Shown here: one piece after another, positions 14,839 through 24,330 of the stretch
How positions within the stretch are numbered: the stretch's first letter is position 1
How the letters are laid out: each line of letters starts with the position of its first letter
The notes under the pieces: model-generated
The model's database searches: none
The model's input: only the letters and a program-made list of their open reading frames with translations
Told to the model about the DNA's origin: nothing
Program-made: the position numbers and the translations under genes
NCBI RefSeq assembly: GCF_000024965.1
Contig: NC_013530.1
Location: 2,666,001-2,730,000, forward strand
From: Xylanimonas cellulosilytica DSM 15894
GTDB taxonomy: Bacteria > Actinomycetota > Actinomycetes > Actinomycetales > Cellulomonadaceae
Direction: 5' to 3'
Length of the DNA stretch: 64,000 bases

Positions 14839-15864
14839 TCAGTGTTCCACGGGTGCGCCGGCCCTCCGGGCGACGACCATGCGGGGGCGCCCGGTGAGGT
14901 CGTCGGCCGTCGTGGCGGGTGCGTACAGCCCGGTGGCGTCGACCATGGCGCGGGCGGCGGCGTCCTGGACCTCGGCGTGCTCCATGACGTAGAGGCCGCC
15001 GGGGCGCAGCAGGCGCGCCGCTGCGGCGGTGATGCCGCGCGGCACCTCCAGCCCGTCGGCACCGAGCCCGTAGAGCGCCACCGCGGGGTCGTGCTCGGCG
15101 ACCTCGGGGTCGCGCGGCACGGCGTCCGGCGGCACGTAGGGCGGGTTGCTCACGACGACGTCGACGGCGCCGTCGAGCTCGCGCAGCGTCGTGCGCGCGT
15201 CCCCCTTGACGAGCGTGACGCCGCTGCCGGCGAGGTTGCGTGCGGCCCAGGCGTGTGCGGCGGCGTCGAGCTCGACGGCGTGCACGCGCGCCCCGGGAAC
15301 CTCGGTCGCGACGGCGAGCGCGATGGCCCCGGACCCGGTGCACAGGTCGACGACGACGGCGGAGCCACGCTCGTCGACCACCCGACGTGCCTCGTCGATC
15401 GCCACCTGGGCGACCTGCTCCGTCTCGGGCCGGGGCACGAACACCCCCGGCCCCACGGCCAGCTCGACGTGCCGGAACGGCGCCACCCCGGTCAGGTGCT
15501 GCAACGGCTCCCGCCGGGCCCGCCGCTCCACGAGAGCGTCGAAGGCAGCGGCAGCGCCGTCGGGCAGCTCCCGGTCCAGGACCAGCAACGACCCGAGCGC
15601 TCCCCGAGAAACCCCGAGCACGAACCCCAGCAGAACCTCGGCATCTACGCGCGGGGCACCAACGCCCGCCCGCTCCAGCACCCGCACGGCCGCATCGACG
15701 AGCGAACGAGGTCGGGGGTCGGGGGACGACGGCGAAGCCGTAGAGCCGTAGCGGAGCGAGCGAAGCGAGCGTGAGCGAGGCGAGCCGTCGTCCCCCGACC
15801 CCCGACCGCCCCAGCCCACGCCAGTCCCGTCAGCCGCGTCAGTCCCGCCGGTCATGTCAGTCAC
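14839..15864 (-). CDS. prmC: Release factor glutamine methyltransferase, with an inserted palindrome coding the N-terminal extension
   Basis: Methylates the glutamine of the GGQ motif of peptide-release factors. The core is normal: helical domain from about residue 54 ([15 protein letters not shown]), SAM motif [12 protein letters not shown], and catalytic NPPY in [10 protein letters not shown]. With the ATG at 15864 (or 15855) the protein has 341 residues. Residues of about 20-52, rich in Ser/Arg/Gly, are translated from a 98-bp inverted-repeat element (15710-15807). No alternative ATG/GTG start lies between the element and the domain. The start overlaps the prfA stop by 8 bp, so the two are coupled. 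Confidence 0.92.
   Translation of the reverse strand: MTDMTGGTDAADGTGVGWGGRGSGDDGSPRSRSLRSLRYGSTASPSSPDPRPRSLVDAAVRVLERAGVGAPRVDAEVLLGFVLGVSRGALGSLLVLDRELPDGAAAAFDALVERRARREPLQHLTGVAPFRHVELAVGPGVFVPRPETEQVAQVAIDEARRVVDERGSAVVVDLCTGSGAIALAVATEVPGARVHAVELDAAAHAWAARNLAGSGVTLVKGDARTTLRELDGAVDVVVSNPPYVPPDAVPRDPEVAEHDPAVALYGLGADGLEVPRGITAAAARLLRPGGLYVMEHAEVQDAAARAMVDATGLYAPATTADDLTGRPRMVVARRAGAPVEH
15710..15807. repeat. 98-bp inverted-repeat element inside the 5' end of prmC
   Basis: Perfect 24-nt arms (15710-15733 and 15784-15807, beginning GGTCGGGGGTCGGGGG) flank a 50-nt centre rich in AGCGAGCG-type words. The element lies in frame between the prmC start and its conserved domain. Its shape (GC-rich palindrome with short degenerate direct repeats) resembles small miniature repeats found in actinobacterial genomes. 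No transposase or target duplication is seen. Confidence 0.85.
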
Positions 15865-16957
15865 CGAAGCCCGCCAGCCGGGCCGCCTCGTCGGCCTCGA
15901 TCGCCGACCGCACCACCGGCTCCAGGTCCCCGCCCAGGACGGCGTCGAGGTTGTACGCCTTGTACCCCGTGCGGTGGTCCGCGATGCGGTTCTCCGGGAA
16001 GTTGTAGGTGCGGATCCGCTCCGAGCGGTCCACCGTCCTCACCTGGGAGCGCCGCAGGTCCGCCGCCTGCGCGGCAGCCTCCTCCTGCTGCGCGGCGAGC
16101 AGCCGCGCGCGCAGCACGCGCATGGCCTGCTCCTTGTTCTGCAGCTGCGACTTCTCGTTCTGCATGGAGACGACGATGCCGGTGGGCAGGTGCGTGATAC
16201 GGACGGCGGAGTCGGTCGTGTTGACGGACTGCCCGCCGGGGCCTGAGGACCGGTAGACGTCGATGCGCAGGTCGTTCGGGTCGATCTCGACCTCGCCGGG
16301 GTCGTCGACCTCGGGGAACACCAGGACGCCGGCGGCCGAGGTGTGGATGCGGCCCTGCGTCTCCGTGACCGGGACGCGCTGCACGCGGTGGACGCCGCCC
16401 TCGTACTTGAGGTGCGCCCAGACGCCGTCCCCGGGGTCGTTCACGGAGCGGGCCTTGATCGCGACCTGGACGTCCTTGTAGCCGCCCAGGTCGGTGTCCG
16501 TGGCCTCCAGGACCTGGGTGGACCAGCCCTTGCGCTCGGCGTACCGCAGGTACATCCGCAGCAGGTCGCCCGCGAAGAGCGCGGACTCCTCGCCGCCCTC
16601 CCCCGCCTTGATCTCGAGGATGACGTCGCGGCCGTCGTCGGGGTCGCGCGGCACGAGGACGCGGCGCAGGTGCTCCGCCGCGTCGGCCTCGGCCGCCTGC
16701 AGGCCGGGCAGCTCCGCCGCCAGCTCCTCCTCCAGCCCGTCGGACAGCTCGAGGAGCTCGGCGGCCGCCTCGGCGTCGTCGCGGGCCGCGGCCCAGGCGC
16801 GGTACGCGCCCACCACCTGGTTGAGCTCGGCGTAACGGCGGCCGAGCGTCCGGGCGCGCCCGGCGTCGGCGTGCACGGCGGGGTCGGCCAGTGCCCGCTC
16901 GATCTCTGCGTGCTCGGCGAGCAGCGGCCCGACGGCGGTGAACGGATCTGTGGTCAC
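15857..16957 (-). CDS. prfA: Peptide chain release factor 1
   Basis: Reads UAA and UAG stop codons and triggers peptide release. The GTG start at 16957 ([10 protein letters not shown]) is supported by GGGAAG upstream; in-frame upstream sequence (MQDHRRCCF) overlaps the rpmE terminator and is rejected. The protein has 366 residues. The codon-reading tripeptide is PVT (196-198, in [14 protein letters not shown]), and the catalytic GGQ is at 241-243. It is followed by prmC, its modifying enzyme, with overlapping ends. Confidence 0.96.
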   Translation of the reverse strand: MTTDPFTAVGPLLAEHAEIERALADPAVHADAGRARTLGRRYAELNQVVGAYRAWAAARDDAEAAAELLELSDGLEEELAAELPGLQAAEADAAEHLRRVLVPRDPDDGRDVILEIKAGEGGEESALFAGDLLRMYLRYAERKGWSTQVLEATDTDLGGYKDVQVAIKARSVNDPGDGVWAHLKYEGGVHRVQRVPVTETQGRIHTSAAGVLVFPEVDDPGEVEIDPNDLRIDVYRSSGPGGQSVNTTDSAVRITHLPTGIVVSMQNEKSQLQNKEQAMRVLRARLLAAQQEEAAAQAADLRRSQVRTVDRSERIRTYNFPENRIADHRTGYKAYNLDAVLGGDLEPVVRSAIEADEAARLAGFGD

Positions 16958-16993
16958 GGCGCTTCCCGGTGGTGGGGTGTGGGCAAAACAACA

Positions 16994-17049
16994 GCGCCGG
17001 TGATCCTGCACCGCTGCCCCTGGAGAGGTTGCGGGAGGATCACCGGCGC
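16994..17049 (-). terminator. Rho-independent terminator after rpmE
   Basis: Perfect 14-nt arms (16994-17007 and 17036-17049; arm GCGCCGGTGATCCT) enclose a 28-nt loop. On the minus strand the stem is followed by a T-rich stretch (TGTTGTTTTG). It lies 10 bp after the rpmE stop and just before the prfA start, separating the two transcripts. Confidence 0.85.
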
Positions 17050-17059
17050 CGTGCGGAAG

Positions 17060-17275
17060 CTACTGGGCGGCCTTCTTGCCGTAGCGGGCCTGGAAGCGGG
17101 CCACGCGACCACCGGTGTCGAGGATCTTCTGCTTGCCGGTGTAGAACGGGTGGCAGGCGCTGCAGACCTCGACGCTGATGTGACCACCGGTCTCGGTCGT
17201 GCGGGTAACGAACGTGTTGCCGCACGTGCACGAGATCTGCGTGGGCACGTACTCGGGGTGGATACCGGACTTCAT
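17060..17275 (-). CDS. rpmE: Large ribosomal subunit protein bL31 (zinc-binding form)
   Basis: 71-residue ribosomal protein. Two cysteine pairs are present, CTC (about 16-18) and CSAC (about 37-40), so this is the zinc-binding C+ type rather than the zinc-free paralogue used under zinc starvation. The ATG at 17275 follows AAGGAG four bases upstream. It lies between rho and prfA, but a plus-strand gene now separates it from rho. A strong terminator follows. Confidence 0.96.
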   Translation of the reverse strand: MKSGIHPEYVPTQISCTCGNTFVTRTTETGGHISVEVCSACHPFYTGKQKILDTGGRVARFQARYGKKAAQ

Positions 17276-17407
17276 GATGCTCCTTGGGGTAGTTGCCTCC
17301 GGGTCGCCCCACTGCCAGTGATCTCTCACGTGGGCCGTGAACCGGAAGGCCGACAGATCATTGTGCCAGACGGTGCCGGGATCGCGGAAACCGGCCCCAG
17401 CCCCCCG

Positions 17408-17420
17408 TACGATCCGCCCA
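17408..17420 (+). promoter_or_regulatory. -10 box placed for leaderless transcription of the PimB-like gene
   Basis: TACGAT at 17408-17413 lies seven bases before the ATG at 17420, so transcription would begin at or next to the start codon. No ribosome-binding site precedes the ATG, which supports a leaderless mRNA. The -35 is not obvious. Confidence 0.5.
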
Positions 17421-18544
17421 TGCCCAGAACGCTGATCGTCACCAACGACTTCCCGCCGCGCCGAGGGGGCATCGAGTCGTTCGTCCGGGCGCTCGCCGAC
17501 AGGCTCGGGGACGTCGTCGTCTACACGGCGTCGATGCCGGGGGACGCGGAGACGGACGCGGCGCTCGGCTACCCGGTGATCCGTGACCGGTCCGGCACGC
17601 TGCTGCCGACCAAGCGGGTGCGTGACGCCGTCGTCGCGACCTTCACCGAGCACGGCTGCGACCGGGTGCTGATCGGCTCCTCGGTGCCGCTGGGGCTGCT
17701 CGCGCCGGCGCTGCGCGCGGCGGGTGCGACGCGGATCGTCGCGGTGACGCACGGGCACGAGGTCTGGTGGTCGCGGCTGCCCGGCACCCGGCAGGCGCTG
17801 CGCCGCGTCGGGGACGCCGTCGACGTGCTCACCGACATCTCCGACTGGACGCGCGCGCAGATCGGCCGCGCCCTGTCCGCGCAAGGCCGCGCGAAGCAGA
17901 CGCGCCTGGCCCCCGGCGTCGACACCGAGGCGTTCCGTCCGGGGGCGGGCGGGGCCGAGGTGCGCGCCCAGCTCGGGTTCGAGCCGACGACGCCCGTCGT
18001 CGTCTGCGGGGCGCGGCTCGTCAAGCGCAAGGGGCAGGACATGCTCGTCGAGGCGTGGCCCGCCGTGCTCGCGGCCGTGCCGGACGCGCGCCTGGTGATC
18101 GTGGGCGACGGGCCGCACCGGGCCACGCTCGAGGACCTGGTGGTGCGTCGGGGCGTCGCGGACGCGGTGACGTTCGCCGGGTCGGTGCCGTGGGACCGCA
18201 TGCCCGGTTGGATGGACGCCGCGAACGTGTTCGCGATGCCGTCGCGCTCCCGCCTGCTCGGGCTGGAGCCCGAAGGGCTGGGGATCGTGTTCCTGGAGGC
18301 GGCGGCGTGCGAGAAGCCGGTCATCGTCGGCCGCAGCGGGGGCGCCCCCGAGGCGACGCTCGACGGCCAGTCCGGCTACGTCGTCGACCCGTCGGACCCG
18401 GGCGAGATCGCGGCCCGCGTCGTCGAGCTGCTGCAGGACCCGGAGCGCGCCGCCGCGATGGGCGAGCGCGGCCGCGCGTGGGTGCACGCCGGCTGGCAGT
18501 GGGACCAGGTGGGCGCGACGGCCCGCCGCCTGCTCGGCCTCTAG
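17420..18544 (+). CDS. GT4 glycosyltransferase, PimB-like phosphatidylinositol mannoside mannosyltransferase
   Basis: Protein of 374 residues with the two-domain GT-B fold. N-terminal [16 protein letters not shown] carries the nucleotide-loop GG of GT4 enzymes; [10 protein letters not shown] follows. The C-terminal donor site includes [13 protein letters not shown] and [22 protein letters not shown] (EX7E). These are hallmarks of GDP-mannose-dependent PimB', which adds the second mannose to PIM1 on the inner membrane face. The exact acceptor is inferred from family. It is the only plus-strand gene between rpmE and rho, and is apparently transcribed without a leader. Confidence 0.85.
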   Translation: MPRTLIVTNDFPPRRGGIESFVRALADRLGDVVVYTASMPGDAETDAALGYPVIRDRSGTLLPTKRVRDAVVATFTEHGCDRVLIGSSVPLGLLAPALRAAGATRIVAVTHGHEVWWSRLPGTRQALRRVGDAVDVLTDISDWTRAQIGRALSAQGRAKQTRLAPGVDTEAFRPGAGGAEVRAQLGFEPTTPVVVCGARLVKRKGQDMLVEAWPAVLAAVPDARLVIVGDGPHRATLEDLVVRRGVADAVTFAGSVPWDRMPGWMDAANVFAMPSRSRLLGLEPEGLGIVFLEAAACEKPVIVGRSGGAPEATLDGQSGYVVDPSDPGEIAARVVELLQDPERAAAMGERGRAWVHAGWQWDQVGATARRLLGL

Positions 18545-18545
18545 A

Positions 18546-18587
18546 TGTCAGAAGCACGCAAGCCTCGGGGCTTGCGTGCTTCTGACA
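18546..18587. terminator. Hairpin between the convergent PimB-like and rho genes
   Basis: Perfect 19-nt arms (18546-18564 and 18569-18587; arm TGTCAGAAGCACGCAAGCC) with a four-base TCGG loop. It starts 1 bp after the pimB-like stop and ends 22 bp before the rho stop. The symmetric stem without a clear T tract would serve both strands. Confidence 0.8.
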
Positions 18588-18609
18588 GGTGAGGCCGTGG
18601 GGCGGGAGG

Positions 18610-20634
18610 CTAGATCGTCTCGCCGGCGTTCTCGTCCTGGAGGCTGCCCGGCGTCGTCTTCTGGACGTGGAGCAGGAACTCGACGTTCGTCTTCGTCTTC
18701 TTGAGCTGCCCGAGCAGCAGCTCGATCGACTGCTGCGTGTCGAGCGCACCGAGCAGGCGGCGCAGCTTGTAGACGATCTGCAGCTCGTCACGGGCCATGA
18801 GGATCTCCTCGCGGCGCGTGCCCGAGGCGTTGACGTCCACGGCCGGGAAGATGCGCTTGTCCGCGAGGTTGCGGGACAGGCGCAGCTCCATGTTTCCGGT
18901 GCCCTTGAACTCCTCGAAGATGACCTCGTCCATCTTCGACCCGGTCTCCACGAGCGCCGAGGCGAGGATGGTCAGCGAGCCGCCGTTCTCGATGTTGCGC
19001 GCCGCACCGAAGAACTTCTTCGGCGGGTAGAGCGCCGCGGCGTCCACACCACCGGACAGGATGCGGCCCGACGCCGGCGCGGCCAGGTTGTAGGCCCTGC
19101 CCAGACGGGTGATCGAGTCGAGCAGCACCACGACGTCCTGGCCCAGCTCCACGAGGCGCTTGGCGCGCTCGATGGCGAGCTCGGCGACGATCGTGTGGTC
19201 GGACGCGGGGCGGTCGAACGTCGAGGCGATGACCTCGCCCTTGACCGACCGCTCCATGTCCGTGACCTCTTCGGGCCGCTCGTCCACGAGCACCACCATG
19301 AGGTGGACCTCGGGGTTGTTCGCGGTGATCGAGTTCGCGATCTGCTGCATGATGATCGTCTTGCCCGCCTTGGGCGGCGCGACGATGAGGCCGCGCTGGC
19401 CCTTGCCGATCGGGGCGACGATGTCGATCACGCGCGGCGTGAGCTTGGTGGCCTCGGGGTTCTCCAGGCGCAGCCGCTCCTGCGGGTACAGCGGCGTCAG
19501 CTTGTTGAACTCGGGGCGCTGGCGCGCCTCCTCCGGCGACATGCCGTTGATCGAGTCGAGCCGGACGAGCGCGTTGAACTTGGCCCGCGCGCTGTTGCCC
19601 TGCGGCTGCGGGTCGCCCTCGCGCGGCTGGCGGATCGCGCCGATGACGGCGTCACCGCGGCGCAGGCCGGACCGCTTGACCTGGTTGAGCGAGACGTAGA
19701 TGTCGTTCGCACCCGGCAGGTAGCCGCTGGTGCGGATGAACGCGTAGTTGTCGAGGATGTCGAGCACGCCCGCGACGGGCAGCAGCACGTCGTCCTCGCG
19801 CACCTCGACGTCCTCGCCGCCGACGATGTCGACCTGCCCGCCGCGCTGGTTGCGGCCGCGCTTGCGGTCGCGGCCACGGTCCCGGCCCCGACGACGGCGC
19901 GAGCCGCCCTCGTCGCCGAAGTCGTTCTGGCGGTTGTCGTTCTGGCGGTTGTCGTTCTGGCGGTTGCCCTGCTGGCGCTGCTGCTGGCCGCCGTCGGCGG
20001 AGCGCTGGCCCTCGCCGTCGGAGCGGTGCTGGCCGCCCTGCTGGCCCTGCTGGTTGCCCTGCTGGCCCTGGTTCCCGCCGCCCTGGCGCCGCTGCCGCGG
20101 TGCGGCGACGGCGTCGGCGAGGGCTTCGAGCCGCGCCGCGCGGTCGGGGTCGCCGGCCTGCTCGGCGCGGTCGGCACGCTCGGTGCGGGAGCCGCGCTCG
20201 GCCCGGTCAGGTCGCTCGGCACGGTCCGGGCGCTCAGCACGATCCTGGCGCTCAGCACGATCCTGGCGCTCAGCACGATCCTGGCGCTCGGGCCGCTCGT
20301 TGGGCGCCTCGACGCGCTCTTCACGCGCGGGCTGTTCTGTGGCGTCCGCGCCCGTCGGGCGGGTCGCCCGGCGGGACCGGCGCTGCGTGCCCGCGGCCGC
20401 GGCCCCCTCGGGGACCTCGGCGCGCACGGCCGATGCGGCGGTCTGTGCCGCGGCGACGGGTGCAGCAGCAGCCGCACTGCCGCCGCTGCGACCCGCACGG
20501 ATGACCTCGACGAGGTCGCCCTTGCGCATCCGGGACGTGCCCTTGACCCCCATCTGGGTGGCCACGGCCTGGAGCTCGGCGAGCTTCATCGAGCTCAGGG
20601 ACCCGGTTCCCCGGGTGTCGGTGGTGTCAGTCAC
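18610..20634 (-). CDS. rho: Transcription termination factor Rho with a long basic N-terminal insertion
   Basis: Hexameric RNA helicase of 674 residues, against about 420 for E. coli Rho. After the N-terminal SAP-like segment ([15 protein letters not shown]) there is a disordered insertion of about 230 residues: QDRAER repeats (117-147), Gln/Gly-rich stretches (182-225), NRQND repeats (224-238) and an Arg-rich block (245-265). The RNA-binding cold-shock-like domain and RecA-like core follow, with Walker A APPKAGKT (419-426). Such insertions are known in actinobacterial Rho and bind RNA. Start ATG at 20634. Confidence 0.96.
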   Translation of the reverse strand: MTDTTDTRGTGSLSSMKLAELQAVATQMGVKGTSRMRKGDLVEVIRAGRSGGSAAAAAPVAAAQTAASAVRAEVPEGAAAAGTQRRSRRATRPTGADATEQPAREERVEAPNERPERQDRAERQDRAERQDRAERPDRAERPDRAERGSRTERADRAEQAGDPDRAARLEALADAVAAPRQRRQGGGNQGQQGNQQGQQGGQHRSDGEGQRSADGGQQQRQQGNRQNDNRQNDNRQNDFGDEGGSRRRRGRDRGRDRKRGRNQRGGQVDIVGGEDVEVREDDVLLPVAGVLDILDNYAFIRTSGYLPGANDIYVSLNQVKRSGLRRGDAVIGAIRQPREGDPQPQGNSARAKFNALVRLDSINGMSPEEARQRPEFNKLTPLYPQERLRLENPEATKLTPRVIDIVAPIGKGQRGLIVAPPKAGKTIIMQQIANSITANNPEVHLMVVLVDERPEEVTDMERSVKGEVIASTFDRPASDHTIVAELAIERAKRLVELGQDVVVLLDSITRLGRAYNLAAPASGRILSGGVDAAALYPPKKFFGAARNIENGGSLTILASALVETGSKMDEVIFEEFKGTGNMELRLSRNLADKRIFPAVDVNASGTRREEILMARDELQIVYKLRRLLGALDTQQSIELLLGQLKKTKTNVEFLLHVQKTTPGSLQDENAGETI
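19921..19965. repeat. 15-bp tandem repeat x3 inside rho
   Basis: Three perfect copies of GTCGTTCTGGCGGTT, encoding repeats of Asn-Arg-Gln-Asn-Asp on the minus strand. They lie in the disordered RNA-binding insertion, so copy-number change would not break the frame. Confidence 0.9.
20230..20283. repeat. 18-bp tandem repeat x3 inside rho
   Basis: Three perfect copies of GCGCTCAGCACGATCCTG, encoding repeated Gln-Asp-Arg-Ala-Glu-Arg. Diverged copies flank them. In-frame and in the charged part of the Rho insertion. Confidence 0.9.
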
Positions 20635-20893
20635 GAAGGACCCTTCCCCCTCGTTTGCGGGGGCCCGGCGGTGTCGCCAGGCCCGTGAACCTCACTCAGT
20701 GGTACGTCGACGTCACTGGGGGGTTCGTCGACCTTCTCCCTCGGCACCCGGTTCGTCCACGCACGGGACAAGGCGGCAAGAAGACGCTGGAACCGCGCGG
20801 TTCGGTGGGGATGGCTCCGAGGTCGGCCCGAGTCGTGAAAAGAGTCGGCCGATGCCTGAAGGCTCCCGCCATGGTAGCACCGGAGGCCATGGC
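20635..20893 (-). promoter_or_regulatory. rho promoter candidate and long leader
   Basis: The 259-bp gap between thrB and rho holds no gene. On the minus strand an extended -10, TGCTACCAT (TACCAT at 20876-20871), is the best promoter match; its -35 is weak. A start near 20864 would give a leader of about 230 nt before the rho ATG. Long rho leaders are often used for autoregulation by Rho itself. Confidence 0.4.
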
Positions 20894-21826
20894 TCAGGAC
20901 GACGGCGCCACCCGGCGCGCCCGTGCGCCGTGCAGATCCACCCCGGGCCGCAGCGCGCGCCACCCGGCGACGCCGTCGATCAGCCCGGCGAGGGTCGCGT
21001 CGAGCGCGGCCACGGCGTCGTCGGGCGTGAGCACGAGCACCGTGGGGCCGGCGCCCGAGATGGTCGCCGCGAAACCCTCCGCGCGCAGCGCGCGCAGCAG
21101 CTCCGACGACGCCGCCATCGACGCCGCGCGGTAGTCCTGGTGCAGGCGGTCCTCGGTGGCGTCGAGCAGCAGCTCGGGCCGCCGCGCGAGCGCCTCGACC
21201 AGCAGCGCCGAACGGCCCGCGTTGAAGGCGGCGTCCGCGTGGGGCACCGCCGCGGGCAGCACGGCACGCGCGCGAGAGGTTGCCAGGCGCGAGTCGGGCA
21301 CCACGACGGTGGCGACGATCGAGGGGTCGACCTCGAGGCCGACGGCACGCGGCCCGTCGTCGTCGGACCAGGCGGCGGTGGCGCCGCCCAGGATCGCGGG
21401 CGCCGCGTTGTCGGGGTGGCCCTCGAACTCGGTGGCGACGGCGAGCACCGCGCGCGAGTCCAGCACGCGCGGGTCCGCGAGCAGCGCCCGTGCCGCGACG
21501 ACGCCGGAGACCACCGCGGCGGCCGACGACCCGAGGCCGCGCCCGTGCGGGATGGCGTTCGCGCACGTCAGGCGCAGCCCGGTCTGGGGCGCTCCGAGCA
21601 GGTCGAGGGTGTGCCGCAGCGCCCGCACCACGAGGTGGTCCTCGCCGGTGGGCACCTGCCCGGCGCCCTCGCCGTGCACGTCGACGACGACGTCGTCGGA
21701 CGCCACGAGGCGCACCTCGAGCTCGTCGTAGAGGGACAGCGCGAGGCCGAGCGCGTCGAAGCCGGGGCCCAGGTTGGCGCTGGTCGCCGGGACGCGCACG
21801 ACGACGTGGTCGGCTCCGAGCTGCAC
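20894..21826 (-). CDS. thrB: Homoserine kinase
   Basis: Phosphorylates L-homoserine to O-phosphohomoserine, the substrate of threonine synthase. GHMP-kinase fold, 310 residues: N-terminal VRVPATSANLGPGFDALG, ATP-binding GRGLGSSAAAVVSG and C-terminal SGAGPTVLVL. GTG start at 21826, 4 bp after the thrC stop. Last gene of the hom-thrC-thrB operon. Confidence 0.96.
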   Translation of the reverse strand: MQLGADHVVVRVPATSANLGPGFDALGLALSLYDELEVRLVASDDVVVDVHGEGAGQVPTGEDHLVVRALRHTLDLLGAPQTGLRLTCANAIPHGRGLGSSAAAVVSGVVAARALLADPRVLDSRAVLAVATEFEGHPDNAAPAILGGATAAWSDDDGPRAVGLEVDPSIVATVVVPDSRLATSRARAVLPAAVPHADAAFNAGRSALLVEALARRPELLLDATEDRLHQDYRAASMAASSELLRALRAEGFAATISGAGPTVLVLTPDDAVAALDATLAGLIDGVAGWRALRPGVDLHGARARRVAPSS

Positions 21827-21830
21827 CGTG

Positions 21831-22901
21831 CTACTCCAGGCCCAGGACGTCGGCGATGCTCACGACGTCGGCGCTCACGCGGGTCGGGACGACGTCGCCG
21901 CCGTCGGGCGTGCGCAGCGCCCAGGACGGGTCCTTGAGACCGTGCCCCGTGACGGTGACGACGATGCGCGACCCCGCGGGCACCAGACCCGCCTCGGCAC
22001 GGGCGAGGATGCCGGCGACGCCGGCGGCGGACGCCGGCTCGACGAACACGCCGACCTCGGCCGACAGGATGCGGTGGGCGGCGAGGATCTGCTCGTCCGT
22101 GACGGCCTCGATGACGCCGCCGGACTCGTCGCGGGCAGCGATCGCCTGGTCCCAGGAGGCCGGCTTGCCGATGCGGATGGCGGTGGCGATGGTCTCCGGC
22201 TCGTCGATCGGGAAGCCCTTGACGAGCGGCGCGGCACCGGCGGCCTGGAAGCCCCACATGGCCGGCGCCTTGCTCGCCGCACCCGACTCGGCGTACTCCA
22301 CGAAGCCCTTGCGGTACGCGGTGATGTTGCCCGCGTTGCCGACCGGCAGGGCATGGATGTCGGGGGCGTCGCCGAGGGCGTCGACGATCTCGAACGCGGC
22401 CGTCTTCTGCCCCTCGATGCGGTCGGGGTTGACGGAGTTGACGAGCTCGACCGGGTAGGCCTCGGCCAGCTTGCGGGCGGCCACGAGGCAGTCGTCGAAG
22501 TTGCCGTCCACCTGCAGCAGCAGGGCGCCGTGGGCGATGGCCTGGGACAGCTTGCCCATGGCGATCTTGCCGTCCGGGACCAGCACCGCGCAGGTCATCC
22601 CGGCGCGCGTGGCGTACGCGGCGGCCGACGCCGAGGTGTTCCCGGTCGACGCGCACACCACGGCCTTCGCGCCGCGACCGGCCGCGGCCGAGATCGCCGT
22701 CGTCATGCCGCGGTCCTTGAAGGACCCGGTCGGGTTCATGCCCTCGACCTTGACCCAGACGTCGGCGCCCGTGCGGGCCGACAGCGCCGGCGCGGCGACG
22801 AGCGGCGTGCCGCCCTCCCCCAGCGTGACGATCGTCTGCTGCACGTGGGCGGGCAGCCGGTCGGCGTACTCGCGGATGACGCCCTGCCACTGATGTGCCA
22901 C
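21831..22901 (-). CDS. thrC: Threonine synthase
   Basis: PLP enzyme converting O-phosphohomoserine to L-threonine. The start is set at GTG 22901 ([17 protein letters not shown]), preceded by AGGAG; upstream in-frame sequence reads into hom and is not conserved. It has 356 residues, the short bacterial class. PLP Lys62 is in [11 protein letters not shown], and the phosphate-binding loop GNAGNITAY is present. Four bases separate it from the hom stop. Confidence 0.95.
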   Translation of the reverse strand: MAHQWQGVIREYADRLPAHVQQTIVTLGEGGTPLVAAPALSARTGADVWVKVEGMNPTGSFKDRGMTTAISAAAGRGAKAVVCASTGNTSASAAAYATRAGMTCAVLVPDGKIAMGKLSQAIAHGALLLQVDGNFDDCLVAARKLAEAYPVELVNSVNPDRIEGQKTAAFEIVDALGDAPDIHALPVGNAGNITAYRKGFVEYAESGAASKAPAMWGFQAAGAAPLVKGFPIDEPETIATAIRIGKPASWDQAIAARDESGGVIEAVTDEQILAAHRILSAEVGVFVEPASAAGVAGILARAEAGLVPAGSRIVVTVTGHGLKDPSWALRTPDGGDVVPTRVSADVVSIADVLGLE

Positions 22902-22905
22902 GGGT

Positions 22906-24225
22906 TCAGGCTCCTTCGACTCGCAGGACGGAGATGATCTGGCGCACCGGCTCGAGGCGCGCGACGGCGTCCACCGTCGCGGCCAGCGAGGCCTCGCGTG
23001 CCGCGTGCGTGGTGATGACGAGGGTGGCGGCGCCGGTCTCGCCCTCACCGGAGTGGGTGTGCGACGACGTCTGGCGCACCGTGTCGATCGACACGCCGTG
23101 GTCGGCGAGCACGGTCGCGACCTGGGCGAGCACGCCCGGGCGGTCGGCGATCGCGAGGCGCACCTGGAAGCGGGTGACCGCGGCCTCGGGCGGCAGCACG
23201 GGGAACCGCTGGTCCTTGGACTCGCGCAGCCCTTTGCCGCCGGTCAGCCGACGGCGCGCCGCCGAGACGACGTCGCCCAGCACGGCCGACGCCGTCGGGC
23301 GGCCGCCCGCGCCCTGCCCGTAGAACATGAGCGGGCCGGCGCCGTCGGCCTCGACGAACACGGCGTTGAACGCGCCGCGCACGCTGGCCAGCGGGTGGTC
23401 GGCCGGCACCAGCGCGGGGTGCACGCGCACCGAGATCTCGCCGTCGTCGACCGGGCCGAGCACCTCGGCGACCGCGAGCAGCTTGATGACGTGGCCGGTG
23501 CGCTTGGCCCACTCGACGTCGTCGGCGGTCACGGCGCGGATGCCCTCGCGGGCGACGTCCGCGAGCGCCACCCGGGTGTGGAACGCGAGGCTCGCCAGGA
23601 TCGCCGCCTTGGCGGCGGCGTCGTACCCGTCGACGTCGGCGGTGGGGTCGGCCTCGGCGTAGCCGAGCTGCTGCGCCTCCTTGACCGCCTGGTCGAGCTC
23701 GACGCCCTCGGTGGCCATCTTGTCGAGCACGAAGTTCGTGGTGCCGTTGACGATGCCGAGGATGCGGCGCACGTGGTCGCCCGCGAGCGACTCGCGGATC
23801 GGGCGGACGATCGGGATCGCCCCGGCGACCGCGGCCTCGTAGAGCAGGTCGACGCCCGCGGCGTCGGCGGCCTCGAACAGCTCGGGTCCGCCCGCGGCCA
23901 GCAGGGCCTTGTTCGCGGTGACGACGGCGGCGCCCCGCTCCAGCGCGCGCAGGATCAGGGTGCGCGCGGGCTCGATGCCGCCCATGACCTCGACGACGAC
24001 GTCGGCGCCGTCGACCAGGGTCTCGGCGTCGGTGGTGAGCAGCTCGCGCGGGATCGCGGGGTCGCGCTCGGCGTCGAGGCTGCGCACGGCGATGCCCGCC
24101 AGCTCGACCGGCGCTCCGACGCGGGCGGCGAGGTCGATCGGGTTGGCGAGGATGCCGCGAGCGACCTCCGTGCCGACGACGCCGCAGCCCAGCAGGGCGA
24201 CGCGCAACGGGTGGGTTCCAGGCAC
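22906..24225 (-). CDS. hom: Homoserine dehydrogenase
   Basis: NAD(P)-dependent reduction of aspartate semialdehyde to homoserine, the branch to threonine and methionine. It has 439 residues: Rossmann motif [14 protein letters not shown] near the N-terminus, a catalytic core with [10 protein letters not shown], and a C-terminal ACT domain ([21 protein letters not shown], from about 355) that gives feedback inhibition by threonine. GTG start at 24225, with GGAGGT seven bases upstream. First gene of hom-thrC-thrB. Confidence 0.96.
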   Translation of the reverse strand: MPGTHPLRVALLGCGVVGTEVARGILANPIDLAARVGAPVELAGIAVRSLDAERDPAIPRELLTTDAETLVDGADVVVEVMGGIEPARTLILRALERGAAVVTANKALLAAGGPELFEAADAAGVDLLYEAAVAGAIPIVRPIRESLAGDHVRRILGIVNGTTNFVLDKMATEGVELDQAVKEAQQLGYAEADPTADVDGYDAAAKAAILASLAFHTRVALADVAREGIRAVTADDVEWAKRTGHVIKLLAVAEVLGPVDDGEISVRVHPALVPADHPLASVRGAFNAVFVEADGAGPLMFYGQGAGGRPTASAVLGDVVSAARRRLTGGKGLRESKDQRFPVLPPEAAVTRFQVRLAIADRPGVLAQVATVLADHGVSIDTVRQTSSHTHSGEGETGAATLVITTHAAREASLAATVDAVARLEPVRQIISVLRVEGA

Positions 24226-24252
24226 AGGGCACCTCCGGCCGACGGGGGATGT

Positions 24253-24265
24253 CGCGCCAAGGATA
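24253..24265 (-). promoter_or_regulatory. Promoter candidate for the hom-thrC-thrB operon
   Basis: On the minus strand TATCCT (24265-24260) fits the actinobacterial -10 pattern TAnnnT and would start transcription near 24253, giving a leader of about 28 nt that contains the GGAGGT ribosome site. The -35 region is not convincing. Confidence 0.45.
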
Positions 24266-24273
24266 GGGCGTCC

Positions 24274-24305
24274 CGAGGGCCGGGACGGCTGAGGTCCGGC
24301 CCTCG
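24274..24305 (-). terminator. Hairpin between lysA and hom
   Basis: A GC-rich stem, CGAGGGCCGGGAC pairing with GTCCGGCCCTCG with one bulged G, lies 25 bp after the lysA stop and before the hom promoter candidate. No strong T tract follows. It probably ends the argS-lysA transcript. Confidence 0.5.
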
Positions 24306-24330
24306 GTCGCTGACGGATGGGCGGTGCTCG

